Shown: positions 40,001 to 52,019, counted from the first letter of the stretch. The stretch is 64,000 nucleotides of DNA from Tubiluchus corallicola (GCA_030141605.1 JAQGDQ010000182.1:360001-424000); one strand, 5' to 3'. The notes: generated by a model not told the origin, from the sequence alone. Translations and numbers: made by a program.

Positions 40001-43000
40001 ATCTGATGATGCAGTTCTGAATACACAGAAGATTACACTAATTAATTAATCACATTTATCGAGTGCAACCAGTTAAAGTAATATTAAGCGAAAGAATAGC
40101 ACACCACAATACTTGATGGAAAGTTTATCCAAGCCACATTTCAAATACTTCACTGCCAATTACTTTTATCAAAATGATAAACATTTTTTATTTGACTTCT
40201 GCATTAGGTTTCATCAGAATCTAAACCAGTGAATATACAGTCAAATCTACTTCATAAAGATAGATCTGTTTTTCAGTTAACATGCAATATCTAATAGATC
40301 CGAAGCCACAATGGGCTTTCTTGCATACGTAAAAATAGTTGCATAACCTATATTTTCTTTTGATACGTATTCAAAGTGATTTCCTTATTCCCCTGAGATT
40401 TGATTTGAACAGCAAAGATGATGTGAACATAGGGTTGGATCTGAATCTGAGGTTTGGCTGGGGATTAGTTCAGTCCAGTTAGAATAAGGTTTTAGTTCAC
40501 CAGTTATTAATTAGACCTACATGAATAATTACAACTAAATCTACGAAACACTCAATAGACAATTGCCAAAAATTATTGTCGAGCATAAAAAAACAAATGC
40601 CAAACATCAAACATATTTAGGAAACATTGTTAAATTTACATGTTATTGACATTTGCGACTTTCTACGATGCCCAAATGTTATTATTATCTATTATGCTAT
40701 TACTGGGCAGTTTTTTCTTTCTATAGCTCTCTTCTCCACCACCCCTCTCCGCAAAACAGTAATGCCTGTTAGACAACGTAACGTCTCCAAAAATGCTTGA
40801 GAATATATAGCACTAAGGAAGGGGTGGGAGCTGGCTGTCAGATTCTAATTGATTATTTATTTAATGTAAATTACCACAAGCAGCAATTTTTTTATGAACA
40901 ACAAAAGTAAAAAGTCAAATTATTTTATACAAATAATAACTAATAAGTTTACTACAATTGCAATTTTTCTTCAGATACTGTTTAGTTCCTGTTTAATTTA
41001 AATTGTAGTACTGATGGACTTTGGTATTGTTTCGGTTTGGTTTAGGAAAACTGAAAAGTTTGGATTGGGTTTGAGAATTTTTTTGGACTCTGCACAACCT
41101 TACATTGGCTATACATAAAAAGCTGCTTTTAAGCACCTGACTCTCTGGCACATCTATCCCAAATGTTTGTAAGTACAAGTACAAATGCTAGAAACATGTC
41201 AAACTTTTAAAGTATTAGTCTAAGTACATCTAATAACCACTAGCCAGCAGATTGCAGGGTTTTATCAACAAAAGTTATTGATACTACTGACAGTATCAAA
41301 GAAGCAACTCGGGAAGGGTAATAATAATAATTATAATAATAATACAGTAGTTGCCGCTTAATAGCTCCATCGCTTAATTGACTCAAAAAACGCCTGGAAC
41401 GGGCCGCTTCTATTCAAATATACATAAAAACTATCGGTAATTGACTCAATATTTTTCCTTCACGTATTTAAAATAAGACATTTGTATGTGCCCAAACTAT
41501 ATTATATATATAGAAACAATCATGTTAAGTATTGTTTTGTTTGGAAACATGCATGTTTATCATGTGCTGATACGCTAGCGTAGCAGTTTTGCTTTGAATC
41601 TGTTACCCGCTCGCCCGCTGCCATTAACCTCATTACCCAAAGAATTTCTGGAAGCTAAACATTTAATCACTTGCCTAGCAGTTTCCTTTTGATGCTCTAG
41701 TTGCAAATCACGTTTTCGGGATTAATGAGTTAATAGTAAAAGATGCAGGTACAGTACATATACTGGCTATGTCATGGAGCAATGTAAGTGAGCAGACAAT
41801 TCAGAACTGTTTTAGTCATGCCCAATTCAGACTTGTGTGATTTAGAAACGTACACTTTTAATTTATTGTTAATTCACTTACATAAATTAATATTTTAATA
41901 TATTTTTTTCCCAATTTTTAACTGCACAAAGGAACTAAGGCATTACTTCGTTTCTAAAATTGATTAAGAGCCTTTGCAGTGCAGCTGATGACTCATACTT
42001 CTATAGCAGTAATACTACACCCATCGGTTAATAGGGTCAAAACACATCGGTCCCAAAGTGAGTCTATTAAGCGGCGACTACTGTAATAATAATAAAAGTG
42101 TAAATTTAATACATAAAAAGCACACATCATAAAAGTATTTATAAAATTAATTACTACAGTCACTGTTAATGATATCTAATTATTTTACAAATTATGTTAG
42201 TGTCTGTCATATCTTTCCTTGAAAGCATTTGCACTGGGGGCCACACTATATACTCAAGTAAGCTATTCCATAGACAACCAGTTCTATTACTAAAAAAGAA
42301 CTTCCTTAGATTATGTGTCCTATTAGTTTCAAAAGTAAAACAGTGTCCAAGTAAGCCAGGGTAAGTTCTTAATTTGAACATTGTTTTATAATTGACATTA
42401 TTATAACCTTGAACAAACTTGAAGACCTCAATGAGATCGCCTCTTATTCTACGATCTTCTAATGATGTGAGTTTTAACTCATTCAGCCTCACATGATAAG
42501 GTAAGTCTTTTAACTCAGGAACTAGTTTTGTGGAACCTTTCTGACCCTTTTCTAATGTGTTTTTATCTTTCTGTAGATAGGGTGACCAGATTTGTATACA
42601 ATATTCCTAATGAGGTTTTACATAAGTCTTATATAACTTAATAGAGATTCATCAGTAATATAAAGTAAAAGTTCTTTTAATCATGCCTAAAATCCTGTTA
42701 GCTTTAGCTGCTTTACCGATATGCATAAAAAAACTTATTATCTGTAACAGTTAAACCAAGGTCTGTTTCATGAGTTACATTACTTATTTCATACCCATCC
42801 ATACAGTAATTACATTTGGGATTCTTTTTACCAACATGTAGAATTTTACATTTATCTCTTAAACTCGAGTAACCATTCTGTTGACCATTTTATGAGCTCT
42901 GTTAAATTATTACTAATTGTGATACCATCCAAGCATGACAATACTAGATGATAGACTTTTGTATCGTCCACAAAAATTTTGCTTTTGATTGACAGAGAAG

Positions 43001-43885
43001 CAGGCAAGTCATTAATAAAAAAAACTGGGCCAATCACAGAGCCTAGAGGCACGCCTTAAGATTATTAATAACTATGGGTCGTTTCTTGTCTCTCAAGAAA
43101 TATAAATCTTCAAGCCATCTTTCTAGGTTATCTCTAATTCTGTATTTATCAAGTTTATAGATAAGTCTACTATGGGGAACAGTATCGAAAGCCTTTTTGA
43201 AACTTAAATATATTACATCAAATGGCAGTCCATCATCATACATACTTGTCCAGTCATCAAATGTAGTCAACAGATTTGTTAGGCATGAGCGACCTTTCCT
43301 AAACCCATGCTGTTCATTACATGATATATCATTCTGTTCAAGGTATTGCTAATGAACAAAATTTTGTCTTATCAATTTCTCATGACTTTACACACTTCTG
43401 GGAAGCAGGCATAGCAGTTCTAGGAAAATGAGGCAGAGAGTATCAAGAGAAAGTACATGTAAGATTTGGGCATAAAAATGCTGAATCGCATTTCTTCCGA
43501 TCTGTCTGCAAATGTGTGGTACAAGCTGAAGTACATGTAATGATGTATTGCACTGTACCATACGTGCAGTTTAAACTTAGTTAATTTCCGTACTTCAGTT
43601 TAGTGTAAACTGAACAAATTAGGGTCGTTTGTTAGGAACGTGCACTGGGTTGTTTTTACCTGTTGTAGTAATAATAAAGTCATTGTTGTTCAGTTTGAAG
43701 GCTTTCTTGATTTCGTCACGAAACGATAAAAAATCGGTTATTCTCCCAAGAAAAATTCGTTTCTCCGGCTCCACACAACCAAGGCGCCTGTCATATACAA
43801 ATACAAATAATTCCTCTTCTTTCGCATCAGGCGAGGTTCGGAAACTCCTTCGTCTAGAAGACAAATGAGATTGTGGCGATGCCAT
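34085..43885 (-). CDS. SMCHD1: SMCHD1, GHKL ATPase and SMC-hinge chromatin protein (complete, two coding exons)
   Basis: Exon 1 is 43660-43885 (ATG at 43885) and exon 2 is 34085-39948, joined in phase 1 by a GT-AG intron. The product is 2029 aa (human 2005). Residues about 25-100 form the ubiquitin-like domain (FVYDRRLG, FIITTTG, LYIL). The GHKL ATPase follows with the N-box AELIDNSLSAT (E146 aligns with the catalytic Glu of the human protein), the Mg/ATP motif VIDNGKGM (about 184-190) and DISYFGVGGKQAVFYIG. A very long middle of Ig-like/transducer repeats leads to the C-terminal SMC hinge ([44 protein letters not shown]), a short coiled coil and a basic end (SKRRRTR). Known role: non-canonical SMC protein in X-inactivation and silencing of repeats in mammals. 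Human SMCHD1 has about 48 exons, so the 5.9-kb exon here is unusual. Confidence 0.97.
34260..34337 (-). repeat. 39-bp in-frame tandem duplication in SMCHD1
   Basis: Two 39-bp units (34260-34298 and 34299-34337) encode a repeated 13-residue block, DKELGMQSPxVHx, near the C-terminus. The copies differ at three positions and keep the frame. The block after the hinge is not part of a catalytic domain. Confidence 0.92.
41345..42083. mobile_element. non-autonomous pogo/Tigger-like element (739 bp)
   Basis: TIRs CAGTAGTTGCCGCTTAATAG (left) and the complement of CAGTAGTCGCCGCTTAATAG (right), 19 of 20 matching, flanked by TA on both sides. The TIR start and TA target fit the Tc1-mariner/pogo group. 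No transposase frame. It lies inside the only coding intron of SMCHD1. Confidence 0.85.
42166..43350 (-). mobile_element. degenerate CR1/L2-like LINE reverse transcriptase
   Basis: Reading from 43350 leftward: QHGFRKGRSC, then FDVIYLSFKKAFDTVPHSRL (RT blocks), a frameshift near 43050, then PLGSVIGPVFFINDLP and FVDDTK in place of the catalytic F/YADD. Further stops precede the C-terminal part RLNELKLTSLEDRRIRGDLI, which ends near 42166. It has the same orientation as SMCHD1 and lies in its intron. Several frameshifts and the altered catalytic box show it is dead. Confidence 0.88.
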
Positions 43886-44040
43886 AATCAAGATTTTCTA
43901 TCTTCAAACAAGCCGCACAACATGGCCGAGGGTGGTGCTTTGTTTTCGCGCATCGCCCAATAAGGACGATGAAGTGCATTTCCTGCGTGCCAAACGCTAA
44001 AGGATATCGTGCAAATCAATTATTAATATTCATGGGAGTG
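43886..44040 (-). promoter_or_regulatory. likely SMCHD1 promoter / 5' UTR region
   Basis: Directly upstream of the SMCHD1 start codon and clearly more GC-rich than its surroundings (GCGCATCGCCC). It contains CCCAATAAGG, which gives an ATTGG (inverted CCAAT) on the gene strand. Function is inferred from position and composition only. Confidence 0.35.
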
Positions 44041-45658
44041 TATGTGTAATTCTAAATTGTCTGTGGGATAAGAGAAATATGCCTACTGCATGATAAAAAG
44101 TAGTGTCATAGTGTGTTCGTATTACAAACTATACAAATACGAAAATTGAGAATGTAGTCGCTGCAAACTCTGTAACAAACTATAGATATATGGCTGAACT
44201 ACTAATACAAGGCTGTGCCACCTAGTAATTTTTAAAGTGATGACAGTTATGATCGGTCAACAAGCAGAGATACCTAACATAGGACCAAATGGATATGATA
44301 AATACTTGTAGTAACTACAACACTCATTTTATTGAGTATAATACAATGCTCTCATCATACGTCAGCATTACTCTCTACTAGATCCCGTAAAATGAAAAAT
44401 AATAACAGTGGTTATGCAACCCTGTTACAGGCCAAGAATAATAATTATAAATAATATTTTGTTTATTTTGATAAGTTATTGCGTGTGGTAAATTTGACTT
44501 CCTCAATGTGCACCAACAGAACTGCTTAGAATTTATTATCACAAATAAGTCATAATTATAACACATAACGCAACCAAAGCCAGAGTATATAGTAGACTTA
44601 TAGCAGACTATAAATATATTAATGTTGTAAAACGCTAATGGCTAAAACACTAGTCACATTGTTATAATTAAGCTGACATATGAATTTGAAAAGCAATAGT
44701 TTTGTCCTATATACTGCCATGTACATAAGACTATTATTATTATGATTCATCATTATGATATTATACTAATAATTTATAATTTTGAGGTGATGCGAAACTG
44801 CATTTATGTTATGTTATTTCAGTGTGAGATTAGTTATGTGTCTAATAAGTATAGGTATCACAGTATATAAGTATCAGTGGTATATTATGCACTATTAGTC
44901 GTACATTTATCATTACATATTGTTATAAACTGAACAATAAGAAGTGAATTTTTAATAATAACTAAATGTTAAATTCACCTTTGCTTTTTTATAACGTCTC
45001 AGTGCCTCCAAATGAAATTTTACAAAACCTTGGAACTAGAGTATAGTATTAAAGTGAAAGTAACACCAATGATAATTATTATTAAATACACAGATTGACA
45101 ATTTACCCATTGCATTTTATAGGAATGGATAAACTTGTATATTTTCTTTTTTGAAGTGACGATATTCCTACTAAGTTGATATACTGAATAATTTTTGCAC
45201 AAGGTTGTATACAGTTCTTAACCTAGGATAAAAATTTCTAAAAGACAAGGATCTAAGATATAATTAGGCTTAATGCTTATTTTTACATTTTAGATACCAG
45301 TAAAGATATAAATCACAACTTCACCAAACATCTGATACAGTCGAAAATACAGTCGATACTGGAGTAAAATTTATACAGTCGAAAATATTGCTTCTAGGTT
45401 ATTCAGAGACAAGACTGGAGCATGCTACTTTAAAAAATATCAATGATACCAATGTATTTAAAACTTAAACTTTTTGCGAAAACACGTCATATTTATATAA
45501 GTATGGTCTTGCTAGTCGAGTGTGGTTCATACAAATTTAGCTCAAAAGCGGTAAACCAGGTGACATATTGTTCACATGAAATGCTTGGTCAGTTTGCCAC
45601 TTTTTAGTTTTCACGTACATCACTGAAAAATACACTGTAACTGAATAAATGCAGATGA
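44041..45658. other. intergenic between SMCHD1 and SMNDC1
   Basis: AT-rich, no coding exon or repeat with clear ends recognised. It should hold the SMNDC1 3' UTR near its right end. Confidence 0.5.
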
Positions 45659-46393
45659 CTATTTCTTGTATTTTTCATGAATAGCAAATTTAGTCATTGG
45701 TCTACCAGACACACCACATGTCCCTATACCAACTCTTCCACCAGGATTTTCTGGAGTTGCAAAAATACTTTTCTTAACACGCCCCTTTTTTGTTTTCGCA
45801 AAAGCCTTGGCATTAAACTCTTGCCATCGTCCCTTCTCCTTCTCTCTTTCTTCCTCAATGGCTTTAAGTCTTTGAATTTTCTTCTGTGCTTTCTTGCGTT
45901 TATATTCGCGCTGTGCTGCAATCATTTCTTTCTTAGATGATGGTTTCTCAGCTTTGCTATTTGTCTGAGCAACATCGTGCATGACTGGCTTTAATAATGA
46001 CAGTTTGGTTACATCTGTATTACCATACTCACAAAATGTTACAGTACAATCACCGTCAGCAGTAATATCATCAATTTCAGCCATATAGTACTGACCGTCT
46101 TTAGAATATACAGCCATGCACATGTCCCCATGTTTCCAGTCATGTACAATAGTGTTTGGTGTATCAACTGATGTTGAATTAACTGATGTACTTGCTTCCA
46201 GAAATAATGAATCGTTAGAAGGCTCCTCTGCTTTTGTATTCACTAAGTCAGCTGTAAGATTTATTACTTCCTGAAGATCTTTTTTTAGTTTTAGCAGATC
46301 TTCATTCCCGGGATCGGACATCAAAGCAGCATCGACTTGCTGCAGTTGTAGCTTATAGTTTGTTAAATTTGTAAAAAGATCCTCGTCAGCCAT
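45659..46393 (-). CDS. SMNDC1: SMNDC1 (SPF30), Tudor-domain splicing factor, uninterrupted coding region
   Basis: A single 244-aa frame with ATG at 46393 and TAG at 45659-45661 (human 238 aa). The N-terminal helical part starts MADEDLFTNLTNYK. The Tudor domain is at about residues 85-135 (WKHGDMCMAVYSKDGQYY, FCEYGNTDV), with the aromatic residues expected for symmetric dimethylarginine binding. A Lys/Arg/Glu-rich helix follows, and the C-terminus has the conserved KKGRVKKSIFATPENPGGRVG. Known role: nuclear spliceosome factor needed for U4/U5/U6 tri-snRNP joining. The human coding region is split by introns; here it is not. A pyrimidine-poor TTTAG lies just upstream of the ATG, so a 5' UTR intron is possible. 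The full conserved length argues against a decaying pseudogene. Confidence 0.96.
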   Translation of the reverse strand: MADEDLFTNLTNYKLQLQQVDAALMSDPGNEDLLKLKKDLQEVINLTADLVNTKAEEPSNDSLFLEASTSVNSTSVDTPNTIVHDWKHGDMCMAVYSKDGQYYMAEIDDITADGDCTVTFCEYGNTDVTKLSLLKPVMHDVAQTNSKAEKPSSKKEMIAAQREYKRKKAQKKIQRLKAIEEEREKEKGRWQEFNAKAFAKTKKGRVKKSIFATPENPGGRVGIGTCGVSGRPMTKFAIHEKYKK

Positions 46394-47765
46394 AGTAAAT
46401 GCTAAACAAAAATGAAATGTATATCATCAATATAAGGTAGGTGAGGTGTGGCACATAGCTATACTTCACACACATCATAATTCTAATGTTAAATTTATTA
46501 TACTTGACACAACTAGTAATTTTAAAAGCATAAACTTGTTGTTTCACTAATCCTATAAGCATGCCAAATGAAGACCTGAAGCTTAGGGCTGCATGGTGAC
46601 AGCATTAAAATTTTAAGCTAATTTTTATTATCACCTCATAGGAATGCATTTGAACTGGTTTCTGGGCAAATTGTTTCCTTTCCGAGAATGAGCTACAGCA
46701 CAAGTTTGTGTAGGCATCAACTAAAAGCCAGCTTTTAAATAAGTACAGCAAGCCTTCGCTTATACGCATACCACATTTAGCAACATTTCATTTTAACTTC
46801 GATATTGCTCAATGCAATTTTTTACTTTAACAGAGACTTTATCTAATTTGAAATGTAAAACTAAAATATCTATGATTTTGGTGCTAAATATTAAAGACTG
46901 CATCTGTAGCAAACAAAATACGGTTATAATAACCGGAAAGCAAACTATACACCTGTAGAGCAATATTCTACCTATGATTTGTTGCTATTTCAACCAGTGT
47001 CTAGAAGAAATTGGCCTACCCGCTGGGGGTTAGTTCTCACTATGGTGGTGAATTGCCTTAAAGTTAACAAAACAGTTGAATAGCTTTGTTGCTGAGTAAG
47101 CACGAAAGAAAAACAGGTACGCATGGGCAACTAGAACGATAGGAAATTTCAAGGCAAGAAGAAGAAACTAATTAGTAAAAAAAGGCACATAAAACTCATT
47201 AACTTCAAGTTATATGAACTGAGCATTAAGGATTTTGCCCCTTGAATGTATGTGCATCCTAATGCTTCTAGATAATTTTCTGCAGAAGTCATGGTTTCAT
47301 TTAACGAGTCAAGTTTTGCAAAACAAGATATCAGCATTCTTGTACACATATGAACTATGTGATGCAAAAAAAATCTAAAAGGAAGACAGGGTGATTTTTC
47401 ATATATTGCTCCATTTTCAAGTCCCATAAATGGTATACATTTTAACGTAATTAATACTGCAAAAGCGTTTTCGATAATTAAATAATAGATTAAAAACTTA
47501 GTTAACGGCGGGCTAGCCCAACCATTGATGACATCACAAACTAACATAATTTTCAACAGCAAAAATATTTCCACGAGTGTGTTGCACACGTTTGCGAAAG
47601 CAAAAATTGAAGAACAGTGCTACTGTAAAATATTCAGTGTGTTCTATTGAAACTAGGCATGTTTTAAGATAAAAATTCAAATTTTACGCATGAGTTGTAG
47701 AACGTGTGTAGTTCGTCAGAAACTAACACATCTGAACTGAGAGGTACAGCACCTGTTTTTGTGTA
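46394..47765. other. 5' flank of SMNDC1, no gene recognised
   Basis: Contains the SMNDC1 promoter at its left end. An open frame of 146 codons on the minus strand (47149-47589) is rich in Phe, Leu and Ile and resembles nothing I know. I do not call it a gene. Confidence 0.4.
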
Positions 47766-47885
47766 ATGAGTTTCCGAAATGCAGGCGCTAGTGCCCGTCT
47801 AACTAGCGATGGTGAAATACATATAACAGCGAAGAACTACTGGGGCGAATGCGAAATTGAGTTTGTGGTAAATAATTTCTTCACG
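47766..47885 (+). CDS. possible orphan first exon (unidentified protein)
   Basis: The ATG at 47766 opens a frame of about 39 codons: MSFRNAGASARLTSDGEIHI, then TAKNYWGECEIEFVV. It ends with TTCTTCACGTAAGTC, which holds a strong GTAAGT donor near 47884. The peptide has mixed, protein-like composition, unlike the surrounding AT-rich noise. I do not recognise it and could not find the next exon before the neurabin-like gene, so the gene is unproven. Confidence 0.3.
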
Positions 47886-48449
47886 TAAGTCATTTTTGAA
47901 AAAATTGTATGTTCCCTTTTGATATTTTAAAGAGTAGATTGTTTTGCCGTACAGTTTAAGATTGGGTCCGGTTTTGCTTTAAACGCTAAATAAAAATCTG
48001 AAATGAAGCAACCGCGTTGGCATCGCTGCAAAGAAGGCAAGCAAAATTTTTATATTTTGATATATAAAAAGGCAACAACAGTGCTTCCTAAACAAGAGAA
48101 AAGTTAGCGTGCATCTCTCTAGTTCAATCAAAGATAAAAAACAGCAAAATCATCTGAGATCCTCACTTCCAGAGGCGATAAGATTGCAATAAAAAGATTA
48201 ATAAAAGAGCTCGTTTTCAATGACTACGAGAGAACATAGTTACTGATTGCAACATTCTAATAACTCAATGGCTATGTTACATCAATTAAACAAAAATTTT
48301 AGCACCGTAGTGCCCTATCTCTGGACATCGTGCTGTAGTACTTCCCTCGAGTGGTCATTGGTGGTTTGCAGCAATTTGTAAAAAACAAGGAACTTAAACT
48401 CTAAACTCGATACCGAACATTGTTTTTTTAAATCGTACTATTTTCAGAT

Positions 48450-49089
48450 TAGTTTTTACATGGGTAACAAAATTTAGACTCCAGGTACCCGGGTACCTGA
48501 CTGCTAGGATTCAGCTGCAGTGAAGAAATTATAATTATTTATATTAACAAATAAAAACAACTGCTGGTGCATTTCAATGTATGGCACTGTTAGGTTAATA
48601 GCATGCGTTAAGTTATTACACACAAAGAGCCTAAACACATGAGCTATGAGTTAAAGTTAGTGTTTTCCCACATAAGGAGTTTTTGCCTTTATCTGCCAGA
48701 TTTTTCAATAGCTTAGCCAATATTGCATGCTTTATCAATAAGTCAGCTAAGTCAGCTTAGGTACCGTGCTGAACACCAGTAACGCAGCATTTGTTTTGGT
48801 TTGTTTTTTGTAAGTCACCCCTACGGCAAAAGTGGTTTGATCTGCCATCTCCCAGCAGACTGTGTGTCTGGCAGGCTGCACATGGAGGAGTTAGTAGTCC
48901 GCTAGTGGATATCTACTGTAGTAGTGCACAGCAGAAGGTGGCATTTAAATTTTAAATTCTCTAACAATGAATATTGTATTAAAAGAAATGTTGCATTTTC
49001 ACTGTTGGAACCAGGTTAAAAATATTAGGCTCAGGTAATAAACAATGCGGGTAATTACACGGGTACCCGAATACCCGATGGACACATTA
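48450..49089. mobile_element. non-autonomous hAT-like DNA transposon, copy 2
   Basis: Same family as 11611-12206: left end TAGTTTTTACATGGGTAAC, right end GGACACATTA, interior blocks shared in order (GAGCTATGAGT..., CTTTATCTGCCA, GTGGTTTGATCTGCC, TTTTAAATTCT). Copy 2 has CGGGTACCCG motifs near both ends. Flanking TTTCAGAT and TTGCAGAA match at 6 of 8, consistent with an old 8-bp duplication. Confidence 0.62.
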
Positions 49090-49242
49090 TTGCAGAATAA
49101 AGAATACAGTGGTCATCATCACTGTTTTCACAGTTAATTCCTGAAAATTTTGCCATCAGATCATTTCACCTTAAATTTCAAGTACATTTCTACCACATCC
49201 TCACCATGTAAGTTTTCACTTATTCCATGCCAATCCCAAAAT

Positions 49243-49352
49243 AGAACAGTCTGTGCAAAAATTATTATGGAATGTTATTCATTAGACACGTTTACACAGT
49301 AGAACAGTTCTTGCAAAAATTATTGTGGAATGTTATTCAATGGAAACATTTA
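49243..49352. repeat. tandem duplication, about 55 bp unit
   Basis: Units at 49243-49294 and 49301-49352 share AGAACAGT, TGCAAAAATTATT and TGGAATGTTATTCA with a few substitutions. Non-coding. Confidence 0.8.
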
Positions 49353-49724
49353 GTTCATTAGACTATCTATCATAATGTTCAATTTAACATTTGTTGGCAC
49401 ACACACACCGTCAACGTGATGTCTACATACATCCCTAAATTGGAGTGTAAGAGCACTATGGCTCGAATTGTGCCATCGTTCCCCTCTGCCACATTGGTTA
49501 CATACTATTTGTGACATTGGTATGTACGGTTGATCTATCTCTGCCCAATCTGGGCTTCTGTGTAGGAGTCAGCTCTAACATTACCACCTCTAGCTGAGAA
49601 GTATGCTGCTGTAAAACTTTCTAGTATATTTTAGTTTATTTTACTAAGTTATTAGTAATATATTACAGTTACAGAGTTTCGTGTTAGTGACTTTGTAGAT
49701 TATCCTTCCAGATCTAGAATCCCA

Positions 49725-49866
49725 AATTACTAATTACAAATGTAATTATGTTCTATAAGAGACTTATACAACTCACTTAGTTATGACTAGCCTTGAATTA
49801 CTAATTAGAAATGTAATTAAGTTCTATAAAAGACTAATACGACTCACTTAGTTATGACTATCCTTG
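49725..49866. repeat. tandem duplication, 71 bp unit
   Basis: Units 49725-49795 and 49796-49866 share AATTACTAATTA, GTTCTATAA and CTCACTTAGTTATGACTA, ending CCTTG. Only scattered substitutions separate them. Non-coding. Confidence 0.85.
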
Positions 49867-50912
49867 AATATAATTAATAATCATGATCACGTGATGACCA
49901 TGGTGCGGAGATTACTGTCAAGATGCGTGCCATGGAATAATAATAATTAAGTGTACTGTAGAGATTAATATAATATTTAAAGCATATTCTTCTAGCAGAC
50001 AAACTTAATCTGTAATGCTAAACATTACAATAATTTAGAACAAAATAATAATAAAAACAGTATATTAAAATCAAAACTGAGAGTACAAGAACTTATCGTG
50101 CGTGGTTAAATCAACAAATTTGCCAAAAACGATTTTTCACAATAATAACAGAAATCCTAGCTTTAGCTCGATTTACAATTTAATCGTGTTTTCTTTACTG
50201 TTACGCACGACGCTAGCACCATTTAGATGGGTTTATGACTTCTATATGCTTTGAGGGCAACGTTAGAGTATAACTGATTTTATAAAAATCAAGTGCACAT
50301 AATTTATTGTGTTATAGAAAAGTATTTCAATAAGTTGTGGTTGAAGGATGCATTTACATATGGAGGAAGGCATATCAGCAGGAGAAGTACTTTGATATTA
50401 TTAAAAAAAACTATTGACTTTTGACGTAGGGTATCATAAAAGTTATAAAAACATCATCTGAACACCATCAGGAAAAACAGCGCAGATAGAAATAAATGAA
50501 ATAATCTGACAAGGAACAGCACTAAGACCATCATTATAATTTATTGTGCTGTTGTAAATCATGTAGATAATGGTGATAACACGGACTGTAAATGGACAGA
50601 AACATATATGTGAGTAAGTATGTTGAATTATGGGAATAGGACGAAAAACTATAATTAAACAGATGACACAAAACAGTGAAGAAACCAGAGAAACGAAAAG
50701 ATTAACATTTAATTGTACTGAAAACACATTTATAAAAGCAAGTGTGACGCGAAAGAAAAGAGTTTCAGTGTTAATTATTTAAGTGAGTCACTAAGAAATG
50801 GGGAGTTGCAGTGTCTATAAAAAAGTACCAATTGCTAGGGGACTGGATTAATTTAAAAAGTCAGCTATAAAAAAGTGTCGAGAAAATGAACCAGAAAAAA
50901 CAAAACTGATTA

Positions 50913-51283
50913 TAGTGATCCCTCACTTATCGCTGGCGTTCCGTTGCAGGCCCACCCGCGATAAGTGAATTTCTGCGAAGTAGGGACGCTATACTTATTT
51001 TAGTAGTTATACAATATTTTAAGTCCTTTTAAACCCTCCCCACACTTTTATACATAACCCTTTCCCATTCCCTTAATAACTTTTTCCATACTGTACATGT
51101 ACCTTTTAAAAAACTTTACTTAAATGTTCATAAAAATGTTTTATGTCAGGCAGATCATTCACATCACATCAAACCGGCGAAACAGCGAAAATACCGCTAT
51201 AAATATTTTACATTAATATTTTTGAAAACCCACGAAACAGTGAGTCCAAGATAAACGAACCGCGAAGTCGCAAGGGAACACTG
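50913..51283. mobile_element. non-autonomous pogo/Tigger-like element (371 bp)
   Basis: Left end TAGTGATCCCTCACTTATCG and right end complement of CAGTGTTCCCTTGCGACTTC, flanked by TA on both sides. Interior has CGCGATAAGTGAATTTC and CGCGAAGTCGC, as in Tigger-type elements. No transposase. Confidence 0.82.
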
Positions 51284-52019
51284 TATAATAATGGGAAGTG
51301 AGCTGAAAGTGGGAGACTGCTCAATAGGGGTTAAACTATTGTCATAAATTATTAACTTTTTTTATGTGGGCGCAGTGCTAAATGGCTCTAAAGAATAGTC
51401 AGATTTAACAACAGTGGAATGGAAGGAATCAGAAATAATTGGAAATATGTGTCTTAAAAGATTATTTAATCTCAAAAAATCAACACCAGACTGGGAATAT
51501 GTAAATGAATTAGGCATATGGGCACTAAAATGTAAAGTAAAATATAGGGGACTGATGTTAACAGAAATTTATTGATTAGTATATCAAAGGGTTTAGGATG
51601 AAAGGTGCAAGATATATGAGGTAATAATTCGTATGAATAGTAGTGACACAATGAAGTAGCAGAAGCTATAATAGCAATGTGTAACAGTGATGCTGACAAA
51701 GAAACGATGAAGACTACGAAAAATATCTCGTGGAGTAATATTGAACGTTTCCTAAATAATGAAGCATGCTCCAAGAAAGAGCAGAAAATGGTCTACAATG
51801 TACGAAGGTTTCGCTAGGAGAAATGTCCATTAGACGAAATGGGACGGGTGTATTTCGAAGTTCTCTTTCAGCTCCCCCATGCAGCATCCTACTTGGAGCA
51901 CATATTGTCTTTGCACTTGAGAAATTATGCTACTATTCTAAGCATTGTCTTTCAGCTTTCAGCTTTGTACATAATGTTTTGCATGGCTTTGCTATACTGA
52001 TGTGCTGTTGGTGTTGCAG

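Noticed and set aside
47149-47589. 146-codon minus-strand open frame.
   Set aside because: Hydrophobic, AT-driven composition, no recognisable motif, no splice context. Could be a dead transposon piece but I cannot support it.
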